Assembly: GCF_022539505.1 (NCBI RefSeq)
Contig: NC_061514.1
Location: 336,891,090 to 336,955,089, forward strand
DNA length: 64,000 nt
Origin: Lolium rigidum
Lineage: Eukaryota; Streptophyta; Magnoliopsida; Poales; Poaceae
Direction: 5' to 3'
The position numbers were made by a program, and so were the translations under genes. Positions 34,818-46,100 of this stretch are shown one piece after another (position 1 is the stretch's first letter; each line of letters opens with the position of its first letter). The notes beneath the pieces were generated by a model. The model worked only from the letters and a program-made list of their open reading frames with translations. It searched no databases and was not told the DNA's origin.

Positions 34818-36473
34818 TGATACGTCTCCGACGTATCGATAATTTCTTATGTTCCATGCCACATTATTGATGATATCTACATGTTTTATGCACACTTTAT
34901 GTCTTATTCGTGCATTTTCCGGAACTAACCTATTAACAAGATGCCGAAGTGTCGGTTCCTGTTTTCTGCTGTTTTTGGTTTCGAAATCCTAGTAAAGAAA
35001 TATTCTCGGAATTGGACGAAATCAACGCCCGAGTTCCTATTTTTCCCGGAAGCATCCGGAACACCCGAGAGCCGCCGGAGGAGGGCCTTGTGGGCCCCGG
35101 ACGACAGGGTGGCGCGGCCTGGGGGTGGCCCGCGCCCCCCTATGGTGTCGTCACCCCGTTGACCTTCTGACGCCGCCTCTTCGCCTATTTAAGCCCCCTC
35201 GACCTAAAACCTCGAGACGAAAAAGCCACGGTACGAGAAACCTTCCAGAGCCACCGCCATCGCGAAGCCAAGATCTGGGGGACAGGAGTCTCTGTTCCGG
35301 CACGCCGCCGGGACGGGGAAGTGCCCCGGAAGGCTCCTCCATCGACACCACCGCCATCTTCATCAACGCTGCTCGTCTCCCATGAGGAGGGAGTAGTTCT
35401 CCATCGAGGCTCGGGGCTGTACCGGTAGCTATGTGGTTCATCTCTCTCCTATGTACTTCAATACAATAATCTCATGAGCTGCCTTACATGATTGAGATTC
35501 ATATGATGATGCTTGTAATCTAGATGTCATTATGCTAGTCAAGTGGGTTTTACTTATGTGATCTCCGGAGACTCCTTGTCCCACGTGTGTAAAGGTGACG
35601 AGTGTGTGCACCGTGTGGGTCTCTTAGGCTATATTTCACAGAATACTTATTCACTGTTATGAATGGCATAGTGAAGTGCTTATTTATATCTCTTTATGAT
35701 TGCAATGTGTTTTGTATCACAATTTATCTATGTGCTACTCTAGTGATGTTATTAAAGTAGTTTATTCCTCCCGCACGGTGTAATGGTGACGAGTGTGTGC
35801 ATCCGTGTTAGTACTTGGCGTAGGCTATGATTATGATCTCTTGTAGATTATGAAGTTAACTATTGCTATGATGGTATTGATGTGATCTATTCCTCCTACA
35901 TAGTGTGAAGGTGACGAGTGTGCATGCTGTGTTAGTACTTGGTTTAGTCGTGTTGATCTTTCATGCACTCTAAGGTTATTTAAATATGAACATTGAATTG
36001 TGGAGCTTGTTAACTCCGGCATTGAGGGTTCATGTAATCCTACGCAATGTGTTCATCATCTAATAAGAGAGTGTAGAGTATGCATTTATCTATTCTGTTA
36101 TGTGATCAAAGTTGAGAGTGTCCACTAGTGAAAGTGTAATCCCTAGGCCTTGTTCCTAAATACTGCTATCGCTGCTTGTTTCTCGTTTTCTTGCGTTGCT
36201 ACTGCTGCGTTACTACTGCTCATACTTATTTATACCACATGTATTTCACTATCTCTTCGCCGAACTAGTGCACCTATTAGGTGTGTTGGGGACACAAGAG
36301 ACTTCTTGCTTTGTGGCTACAGGGTTGCATGAGAGGGATATCTTTGACCTCTTCCTCCCCGAGTTCGATAAACCTTGGGTGATCCACTTAAGGGAAACTT
36401 GTTGCTGTTCTACAAACCTCTGCTCTTGGAGGCCCAACACTGTCTACAAGAATAGAAGCACCCGTAGACATCA
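34818..36473 (+). repeat. 5' LTR, 1656 bp
   Basis: Starts TGATACGTCTCCGACG, ends CCCGTAGACATCA. A TATTTAAG box (about 35187-35194) follows a GC-rich hairpin region. The motif GGTGACGAGTGTG recurs three times downstream (35595-35920). Confidence 0.92.
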
Positions 36474-36483
36474 AGCTATTTTC

Positions 36484-36501
36484 TGGCGCCATTGCCGGGG
36501 A
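36484..36501 (+). other. Primer-binding site, tRNA-Asp type
   Basis: TGGCGCCATTGCCGGGGA lies 10 bases after the LTR. It is one base off TGGCGCCGTTGCCGGGGA, the complement of the 3' end of plant tRNA-Asp, which primes many Athila-type elements. Confidence 0.8.
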
Positions 36502-36633
36502 GGAAAGGTAAAAGGTACTCACACTCCGGATCTCGGCTACTAAGTTATTTTCGCCGTTGTAAGTACTCGAAGCTATTTCCTTTAGATCCTGCAATTGCAT
36601 CTTTTTGTTTCTTGTTTACACTAGTTTGGCATA

Positions 36634-37380
36634 ATGGACAACAATGAGCTTCTTATTCTATTTCCTGATTTAAGACATGGATGGTTTGGTGCGAAAATTA
36701 AAAAACCTATGGAACCTTATTTGCATGCTGGAAGTAATATTAGTATGAACGCTTTGAACACCATTGTTGATAATGATATAGAAAGTTCTAAGCTTGGGGA
36801 AGCTGGTTTTCATGATCTTTTTAGTCCCCCAAGCATTGAGGAGAGAATTTTCTTTGATGATACTTTGCCTCCCATATATGATGATTATAATGATAGTGGT
36901 CTTTTGGTGCCACCTACTATGGAGAGTAAATTTTGTTGTGATTATACTATGCCTCCTACACTTGATGAGAATAATAATGATAGCTACTTTGTTGAATTTG
37001 CTCCCACTACAACTAATAAAATTGATTATGCCTATGTGGAGAGTAATAATTTTATGCATGAGACTCGTGATAAGAATGCTTTATGTGATAGTTATATTGT
37101 TGAGTTTGCTCATGTTGCTACTGAAAGTTATTATGAGAGAGGAAAATATGGTTGTAGAAATTTTCATGTTACTAAAATGCCTCTCTATGTGCTGAAATTT
37201 TTGAAGCTACACTTGTTTTATCTTCCTATGTTTGTTACTTTGCTCTTCATGAACTTATTTATTTACAATATTCCTATGCATAGGAAGCATGTTAGGCTTA
37301 AATGTGTTTTGAATTTGCCTCTTGATGCTCTCTTTTTCTTTAAATACTATCTCTTGCGAGTGCATCATAAAAACTGCTGA
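36634..37380 (+). CDS. Unknown 248-residue ORF of a non-autonomous LTR element
   Basis: An intact frame from ATGGACAACAATGAG to TGA. The first 180 residues are acidic and Asn/Asp/Tyr-rich and contain imperfect repeats: DDTLPPIYDDYND resembles DYTMPPTLDENNND, and DSYFVEFAPTT resembles DSYIVEFAHVAT. The last 65 residues are hydrophobic with two likely membrane segments (about 184-213 and 224-242) separated by basic MHRKHVRLK. It has no gag or polymerase motif. The same start (ATGGA) is seen in the related element at 58531, where another element interrupts it. The function is unknown; an envelope-like role is conceivable from position and topology but unproven. Confidence 0.6.
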   Translation: MDNNELLILFPDLRHGWFGAKIKKPMEPYLHAGSNISMNALNTIVDNDIESSKLGEAGFHDLFSPPSIEERIFFDDTLPPIYDDYNDSGLLVPPTMESKFCCDYTMPPTLDENNNDSYFVEFAPTTTNKIDYAYVESNNFMHETRDKNALCDSYIVEFAHVATESYYERGKYGCRNFHVTKMPLYVLKFLKLHLFYLPMFVTLLFMNLFIYNIPMHRKHVRLKCVLNLPLDALFFFKYYLLRVHHKNC

Positions 37381-39935
37381 GCCCATCTTAACGGCTATAA
37401 AGAAAGAACTTCTTGGGAGATAACCCATGTGTTTATTTTGCTACAGTACTTTGTTTTATATTTGTGTCTTGGAAGTTGTTACTACTGTAGCAACCTCTCC
37501 TTATCTTATTTTATTGCATTGTTGTGCCAAGTAAAGTCTTTGATAGAAAGGTTGATACTAGATTTGGATTGCTGCGCAGTTTCAGATTTCTTTGCTGTCA
37601 CGAATTTCGACCTGCCTCCCTGTAGGTAGCTCAGAAAATTAAGACAATTTACGTGCGTGATCCTCAGATATGTACGCAACTTTGATTCAATTTGGGCATT
37701 TTCATTTGAGCAAGTCCGGTGCCTCAATAAAATCCATCTTTACGGATCGTTCGTTTGACAGATTCTGCCTTTTATTTCGCATTGCCTCTTTTGCTATGTT
37801 GGATGAATTTCTTTGATCCATTAATGTCCAAGTAGCTTTATGCAATGTCCAGAAGTGTTAAGAATGATTGTGTCACCTCCGAACATGTTAATTTTTATTG
37901 TGCACTAACCCTCTAATGAGTTGTTTCGAGTTTGGTGTGGAGGAAGTTTTCAAGGGTCAAGAGAGGAGGATGATATACTATGATCAAGAAGAGTGAAAGC
38001 TCTAAGCTTGGGGATGCCCCGGTGGTTCACCCCTGCATATTCTAAGAAGACTCAAGCGTCTAAGCTTGGGGATGCCAAGGCATCCCCTTCTTCATCGACA
38101 ACATTATCAGGTTCCTTCTCTTGAAACTATATTTTTATTCGGCCACATCTTATGTACTTTACTTGGAGCGTCTGTGTGCTTTTGTTTTTGTTTTTGTTTG
38201 AATAAATGCTTGTGTGGGAGAGAGACACGCTCCGCTGGTTCGTATGAACACATGTGTTCTTAGCTTTTAATTTTCATGGCGAAGTTTCTTCTTCGTTAAT
38301 TTGTTATATGGTTGGAAAATGAAAATGATACATGTAGTAAATTGCTAAAATGTCTTGAATAATTTGATACTTGGCAATTGTTGTGCTCATGTTTAAGCTC
38401 TTGCATCATATACTTTGTACCCATTAATGAAGAAATACATAGAGCTTGCTAAAATTTGGTTTGCATAATTGGTCTCTCTAAGGTCTAGATAATTTCTAGT
38501 ATTGAGTTTTGAACAACAAGGAAGACGGTGTAGAGTCTTATAATGTTTACAATATGTCTTTTATGTGAGTTTTGCTGCACCGTTCATCCTTGTGTTTGTT
38601 TCAAACAACCTTGCTAGCCTAAGCCTTGTATCGAGAGGGAGTACTTCTCATACATCCAAAATCCTTGAGCCAACCACTATGCCATTTGTGTCCACCATAC
38701 CTACCTACTACATGGTATTTCTCCGCCATTCCAAAGTAAATTGCTTGAGTGCTACCTTTAAAATTCCATCATTCACCTTTGCAATATATAGCTCATGGGA
38801 CAAATAGCTTAAAAACTATTGTGGTATTGAATATGTACTTATGCATTTTATTTCTTATAAGTTGCTTGTTGTGCGATAACCATGTTCCTGGGGACGCCAT
38901 CAACTATTCTTTGTTGAATATCATGTGAGTTGCTATGCATGTCCGTCTTGTCTGAAGTAAGAGAGATCTACCACCTTAATGGTTGGAGCATGCATATTGT
39001 TAGAGAAGAACATTGGGCCGCTAACTAAAGCCATGAATCATGGTGGAAGTTTCGATTTTGGACATATATCCTCAATCTCATATGAGAACATTAACTCGTT
39101 GCCACATGCTTATGCATTAAAGAGGAGTCCATTATCACGTTGTCCATGTTGTCCCGGTATGGATGTCTAAGTTGAGAATAATCAAAAGCGAGAAATCCAA
39201 AATGCGAGCTTTCTCCTTAGACCTTTGTACGGGCGGCATGGAGGTACCCTTTGTGACACTTGGTTAAAACATGTGTATTGCGATGATCCGGTAGTCCAAG
39301 CTAATTAGGACAAGGTGCGGGCACTATTAGTATACTATGCATGAGGCTTGCAACTTGTAAGATATAATTTACATAACTCATATGCTTTATTACTACCGTT
39401 GACAAAATTGTTTCATGTTTTCAAAATAAAAGCTCTAGCACAAATATAGCAATCGATGCTTTCCTCTTTGAAGGACGTTTCTTTTACTTTTATGTTGAGT
39501 CAGTTAACCTATTTCTCTCCACCTCAAGAAGCAAACACTTGTGTGAACTGTGCATTGATTCCTACATACTTGCATATTGCACTTGTTATATTACTCTATG
39601 TTGACAATTATCCATGAGATATACATGTTACAAGTTGAAAGCAACCGCTGAAACTTAATCTTCCTTTGTGTTGCTTCAATACCTTTTACTTTGATTTATT
39701 GCTTTATGAGTTAACTCTTATGCAAGACTTATTGATGCTTGTCTTGAAGTATTATTCATGAAAAGTCATTTCTTTATGATTCAGTTGTTTACTCATGTCA
39801 TTACCATTGTTTTGATCGCTGCATTCATTACATATGTTTACAATATGATCAAGGTTATGATGGCATGTCACTTCAGAAATTATCTTTGTTATCGTTTTAC
39901 CTGCTCGGGACGAGCGGAACTAAGCTTGGGGATGC
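37381..39935 (+). other. Long noncoding 3' interior of the LTR element
   Basis: No long reading frame. It is closely similar to 62504..64000 of the other element, including an 80-codon stretch without an ATG (38565-38807 versus 63721-63963). It contains two AAGCTTGGGGATGCC copies (38014 and 38061) resembling the terminal polypurine region. Confidence 0.7.
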
Positions 39936-41594
39936 TGATACGTCTCCGACGTATCGATAATTTCTTATGTTCCATGCCACATTATTGATGATATCTACAT
40001 GTTTTATGCACACTTTATGTCTTATTCGTGCATTTTCTGGAACTAACCTATTAACAAGATGCCGAAGTGCCAGTTCCTGTTTTCTGCTTTTTTTGTTTCA
40101 GAAATCCTAGTAAAGAAATATTCTCGGAATTGGACGAAATCAACGCCCAGGTTCCTATTTTGCCCGGAAGCATCCAGAACACCCGAGAGCCGCCAGAGGA
40201 GGGCCTTGTGGGCCCCAGACGACAGGGTGGCGCGGCTCGGGGGTGGCCCGCGCCCCCTATGGTGTCGTCGCCCCGTTGACCTTCCGACGCCGCCTCTTCG
40301 CCTATTTAAGCCCCTCGACCTAAAACCTCGAGACGAAAAAGCCACGGTACGAGAAACCTTCCGGAGCCGCCGCCATCGCGAAGCCAAGATCCGGGGGACA
40401 GGAGTCTCTGTTCCGGCACGCCGCCGGGACGGGGAAGTGCCCCCGGAAGGCTCCTCCATCGACACCACCGCCATCTTCATCAACACCGTTGTCTCCCATT
40501 AGGAGGGAGTAGTTCTCCATCGAGGCTCGGGGCTGTACCGGTAGCTATGTGGTTCATCTCTCTCCTATGTACTTCAATACAATAATCTCATGAGCTGCCT
40601 TACATGATTGAGATTCATATGATGATGCTTGTAATCTAGATGTCATTATGCTAGTCAAGTGGGTTTTACTTATGTGATTTCCGGAGACTCCTTGTCCCAC
40701 GTGTGTAAAGGTGACGAGTGTGTGCACCGTGTGGGTCTCTTAGGCTATATTTCACGTAATACTTATTCACTGTTATGAATGGCATAGTGAAGTGCTTATT
40801 TATATCTCTTTATGATTGCAATGTGTTTTGTATCACAATTTATCTATGTGCTACTCTAGTGATGTTATTAAAGTAGTTTATTCCTCCCGCACGGTGTAAT
40901 GGTGACGGTGTGTGCATCCGTGTTAGTACTTGGCGTAGGCTATGATTATGATCTCTTGTAGATTATGAAGTTAACTATTGCTATGATGGTATTGATGTGA
41001 TCTATTCCTCCTACATAGTGTGAAGGTGACGAGTGTGCATGCTTTGTGTTAGTACTTGGTTTAGTCGTGTTGATCTTTCATGCACTCTAAGGTTATTTAA
41101 ATATGAACATTGAATTGTGGATCTTGTTAACTCCGGCATTGAGGGTTCGTGTAATCCTACGCAATGTGTTCATCATCCAACAAGAGAGTGTAGAGTATGC
41201 ATTTATCTATTCTGTTATGTGATCAATGTTGAGAGTGTCCACTAGTGAAAGTGTAATCCCTAGGCCTTGTTCCTAAATACTGCTATCACTGCTTGTTTAC
41301 TGTTTTCTTGCGTTGCTACTCTGCTGCGTTACTCATCTGCTCATACTTATTTATACCACCTGTATTTCACTATCTCTTCGCCGAACTAGTGCACCTATTA
41401 GGTGTGCTGGGGACATAAGAGACTTCTTGCTTTGTGGCTGCAGGGTTGCATGAGAGGGATATCTTTGACCTCTTCCTCCCTGAGTTCGATAAACCTTGGG
41501 TGATCCACTTAAGGGAAACTTGCTGCTGTTCTACAAACCTCTGCTCTTGGAGGCCCAACACTGTCTACAAGAATAGAAGCACCCGTAGACATCA
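39936..41594 (+). repeat. 3' LTR, 1659 bp
   Basis: Same boundaries as the LTR at 34818, ending GTAGACATCA. It is preceded directly by the polypurine region and followed by the resumed sequence of solo LTR B. Confidence 0.92.
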
Positions 41595-43015
41595 ACGCCT
41601 CCTGACCTGCCCTTCCGCCTACATATAGTCTTCGTCGCGAAACCCCCAATACCGAGAGCCACGATACGGAAAACCTTCCAGAGACGCCGCCGCCAATCCC
41701 ATCTCGGGGGATTCAGGAGATCGCCTCCGGCACCCTGCCGGAGAGGGGAATCATCTCCCGGAGGACTCTTCACCGCCATGGTCGCCTCCGGAGTGATGAG
41801 TGAGTAGTTCACCCCTGGACTATGGGTCCATAGCAGTAGCTAGATGGTCGTCTTCTCCTTATGTGCTTCATTGTCGGATCTTGTGAGCTGCCTAACATGA
41901 TCAAGATCATCTATCTGTAATGTTATATGTTGTGTTTGTTGGGATCCGATGGATAGAGAATATTATGTTATGTTGATTTTCAATCTATTACCTATGTGTT
42001 GTTTATGATCTTGCATGCTCTCCGTTATTAGTAGAGGCTCTGGCCAAGTTTTTACTCTTAACTCCAAGAGGGAGTATTTATGCTCGATAGTGGGTTCATG
42101 CCTCCATTAAATGCGGGACAGTGACAGAAAGTTCTAAGGTTGTGGATGTGTTGTTGCCACTAGGTATAAAACATTGATGCTATGTCTAAGGATATTTGTG
42201 TTGATTACATTACGCACCATACTTAATGCAATTGTCTGTTGTTTGCAACTTAATACTGGAAGGGGTGCGGATGCTAACCTGAAGGTGAACTTTTTAGGCA
42301 TAGATGCATGTCTGGATAGCGGTCTATGTACTTTGTCGTAATGCCCTGATTAAATATCATAGTAGTCATCATGATATGTATGTGCATTGTTATGCCCTCT
42401 CTATTTGTCAATTGCCCAACTGTAATTTGTTCACCCAACATGCTATTTATCTTATTGGAGAGACACCACTAGTGAACTGTGGACCCCGGTCCATTCTTTT
42501 ACATCTAAAATATAATCTACTGCAAACTCTGTTCTTTGTTGTTCTTCGCAAACAAACATCATTTTCCACACCATACGTTTAATCCTTTGTTTACAGCAAG
42601 CCGGTGAGATTGACAACCTCACTGTTAAGTTGGGGCAAAGTATTGTGATTGTGTTGTGCAGGTTCCACGTTGGCGCCGGAATCCCTGGTGTTGCGCTGCA
42701 CTACACTCCGTCACCAACAACCTTCACGTGGCCCTTGACTCCTACTGGTTCGATAACCTTGGTTTCTTACTGAGGGAAAACTTGCTGCTGTACGCATCAC
42801 ACCTTCCTCTTGGGGTTCCCAACAGACGTGTGTCAACTACACGCCAGCAGTCATGCATATATATATTGCTTTGTTATTATCTTGAAAATATAAGAAAAAT
42901 AAAATATTATAGCATTTGGGGCAAAATAAAAGAAACATAAAAGAAAGAGAAAAGAAATAAAGTAAAAGAAAAAAAAAGGAAATGGGCAGGCTAGGTGAAT
43001 TGGGACATGTCCCAG

Positions 43016-43088
43016 GTATAGCCGTGCCCAACTTACTGCCGGCAACTAGGGCCCTGGTGCGCCGGCAGTAAGTTGGGCACGGCTATAC
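43016..43088. repeat. Hairpin in CACTA interior, 28-bp arms
   Basis: GTATAGCCGTGCCCAACTTA and the following CTGCCGGC (43016-43043) are exactly repeated in reverse complement at 43061-43088, with a 17-base loop. It carries the TGCCGGC subterminal repeat and sits just upstream of the CACTA gene's first exon. Confidence 0.9.
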
Positions 43089-43119
43089 TGCGGACTTAAC
43101 CGCTCGCGCGACTCGATCT

Positions 43120-46100
43120 TTCTCCTTCTTCCACATTCCCAAACCCGAACCCTAGTTACCGAGACGCGCCGCCGCCCCTGCACTAGCCCCCGTGCCACCG
43201 AGCCGCCGAGAGGAGGAGAACACCGCCGCGAGGAGGAGCAGGGCATCACCGCCAAGAGGAGGAGCAGTCGCCACCGTCACCGAGAGGAGCAGTCATCGAG
43301 AGGAGCACTCGCCACCGCCACCGTCACTATCGCCGTCGGTAAGAACTGGCCGGCCCAGCCCTCTCCCCCTTCCCTCTCCCCTCCCCTGCCATCTCCCCCT
43401 CTCCCCTCTCCCTCCCCTCTGGCTTTCCCCTCTCTGCCTCCGATTTCTTCATGAACTGTCGATTTATGATGCTCAGCTTGCAAATGCTTGCAGTATGAAT
43501 GATTTAGGATTCATTTAAATTAGTTGAATGATTAAAATTGCAGAATGAATGATTTAGGGTTCATTTAAATGCTTGCAGTATGAAAATTAAAATTGCAGTA
43601 TGAATGGTACTGCTACTAGTTGAATGATTTAGGGTTCTGTTAAATTAAATGATGAAATGGTACTGCTACTAGTTGAATGATTTAACTTCATTTAAGTTGA
43701 TTTAGGGTTCACTTAAAATGCCACTGGTTAGAAAATGAGCTAGTTCTCTGGTTAGAAAATGCTACTGGCTAGAAAATGAGCTAGTTGCTACTGTTAGAAA
43801 ATGAGCTAGTTCTCTGGTTTAGTAAAAAAATAAAATGAACAAGTGCTATTGCTAGCTATTACTATGCTAAAAAATGAGCTAGTTCTCTGGTTTTTAATGT
43901 TCTCTGTTAATTGTCAAGTGCTATTGCTACTGTTATGCTACTTTGAATGTTCTTGTTAAAGGTCAAGAATGAAATGAACAAGCATCTGCCTAGTATAAAT
44001 CTAAATTAAAAAATGCTATGCTACTGTATTGCTACTGCTGGTTTAGATGGATTTTCATATTGCTTGGTTATTATATTAAAAAGAGAAGGAAATAATTAAA
44101 GTGGTTCTCATTTAGTTGGTTTAGTTGAAAAATGCTAGCAGTAGCAGTATTTATATGTAGCAATAGCACTAGCTAGCTAATAGCAGTAGACCATAGCAGT
44201 ATTTGTATGTTGTAGCAATAGCAGTAGCTACCATAAATTGGCAGAGACTAAAGTGGTTCTCATTTAGTATTTGTATGTAGCAATAGCAGTAGCTAGTTGA
44301 AAAATGATGTGCTGATGCAAATGATGTGTTGTTGCAAATATATGATGTGCTGTTGCAAATGAAAATGAAAGTGCTAAGTGCTACTGTAATGAAAATGAAA
44401 ATGCTACTGTAAGTGCTATTACTAATGGTTTATGTCTCTAGTTATATTTGTAAAATGCTACTGGTATTTATGGTGTTGACATGTACCTGGTGTAAATGAA
44501 AAAAGTTGCATCGGAAGGGTGGATGTTGGCGTACTGTTGGAAATGCTATGGTTGAGTTACTGGTTGATGTTGATGTACTGGTGGAGAATGTTTGGCACCT
44601 TTTTATGAATTGTATATATATGTTTGCAGGGATTGAGTTGCTATTGAGTGCCGGAATGTTGATTCACTTCCGTTCCGACAATTCTAGCACTCCGCTTGAC
44701 TATTTTTAGCAAAAGTCATGCCGAATTTTTCCGTGAATTCTAACTCTTTCATCTTCTATTAGTGCAAGCCACCATGTCGTCTCAATAAGAGTTAGAGGCG
44801 CACTACAATAAGTTCTTCTTCAGGTTGACGGAGGATGTCGCGGCCGCTGGGGGTAGTGGCGAAGAGGACGATGAGATGGAGGATGCCGTTGGGGGTAGTG
44901 GTGACGAGGACCATGAGATGGAGGATGCCGTTGGGGGTAGTGGCGATGAGACAAGTGCCGCCTCCAGGGGTGGCTGCGAAACAAGTGGCGACGAGCCAAC
45001 CGGCGCCGCCGGGGGTGGCGGCGAGACAAGTGGCGACGAGCCAAGCGGCGCCGCTGGGAGTAGTGGCACCGGGACAAGTGGCTCCAAGCGGCCGCGGAAG
45101 GCAAGGCACCCAAACACGGTCGCCACCGGCAGAGACACAATCATAGAGGTGGACTCCGCCAGTGGTTTGCCGGTGGAGCCTAAGGATGTTTTCAAGGGGT
45201 ACGACAACCAACTGGCAGCAATCCTCTGAGAGGTCGTCAATCTCAACGAGACGGACCTCCGAGGGAAGAACAAAGCGCATTTGCGAGTCCAACTCATTGC
45301 GAGGTTGCACGAATGATACAAGTTCCTAGGCGACTTCTCCTCCACTCATGAAACCCAAAACATTGTGAACTCACAAGCCCTCCTGAAGTTCGCCAAACAC
45401 CTCAGCAGTTATAAGTACCTGGTGAGGAAATTGATTGTTGAAGGCACATGTTTCGAAGAGGTCCACTCTTCCTTTCCGCATGTTACACAAGCGGACTTTG
45501 ATGCTTTTGTGGCTAATGAAGAGCTACAAGCGACCAAGAATCGCAAGGAGTGGGGGAAGGAAATGCGGGAGCTTAACATCGGCAACCACAACCTTGGGAG
45601 CCGTGGGTCTGAGGGAAAGGAGCCCTATTGGGCGAAGGAGGACGAGGCCTATATAAATACCGACATTGAGAACCCCTGGATCAAGTACAAGGACCCGCTT
45701 GAAAGAAGATTTATCAGGTCCCGGTACCATAAAAAGAAACTAACCGGGGAACTTGTCATGGACCCCAAGGTGGTAACCGACATAATTTGATTCATGAACG
45801 ACAAGAAGGTCCTGGCGATGGATAAAAAACTGGTAAGCAATTTACCGGTTTAATTAGATCAAGTATCGTTCATATAATATTAGCAACACTTCTAAATGGT
45901 TCACGTTTCTTCCGTATGAAGAAGAAAGACAACGACTTTCCCAATGTGACGAAGGCTCCTCGTCCCAGGAGTTGACGGGCAGGGTAGCCTGGGACAAGCC
46001 TCTCGTACGGGCGATAAACCTCGTTAATGAGCATTCACCTACGAGAAGGCCGCATAGAGGCCGTGTGGCTGGCGCCGGTACAGGCCACAAGCATGCTCAC

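Larger units (their letters stand above)
34818..41594 (+). mobile_element. Complete non-autonomous Athila-type element, 6.8 kb
   Basis: Two LTRs (34818..36473 and 39936..41594), a primer-binding site, one unknown ORF, a 2.5-kb noncoding 3' interior and a polypurine region (AAGCTTGGGGATGC) at 39922-39935. There is no gag, protease, reverse transcriptase or integrase. The LTRs differ at scattered, mostly transition, positions in their first 400 bases and little thereafter. The flanks are ACGCGC on the left and ACGCC on the right, an imperfect duplication. Confidence 0.9.
34470..42849 (+). mobile_element. Solo LTR B, 1603 bp, interrupted by a complete LTR element
   Basis: LTR sequence occupies 34470..34817 and 41595..42849; the element at 34818..41594 lies inside it. 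The outer duplication GTCAT is at 34465-34469 and 42850-42854. It belongs to the same family as solo LTR A and the LTR at 58535..60131. Its insertion site is only 2 bases from the right duplication of solo LTR A. Confidence 0.9.

Noticed and set aside
36634..37380. Calling the membrane-segment ORF an envelope gene
   Set aside because: Topology alone is weak evidence, the position is that of gag rather than env, and no envelope motif is visible.
38565..38807. Conserved 80-residue protein in both 3' interiors
   Set aside because: The frame has no ATG and the DNA is similar throughout the surrounding noncoding region, so amino-acid conservation is not evidence of coding.
34811..41599. Perfect 5-bp duplication around the 6.8-kb element
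   Set aside because: The flanks read ACGCGC and ACGCC; they are related but not identical, so only an imperfect duplication is claimed.
44792..45345. Minus-strand frames of 172 and 180 residues with Pro/His repeats
   Set aside because: They are antisense to the acidic repeat region of the TnpA-like exon and mirror its short tandem repeats.
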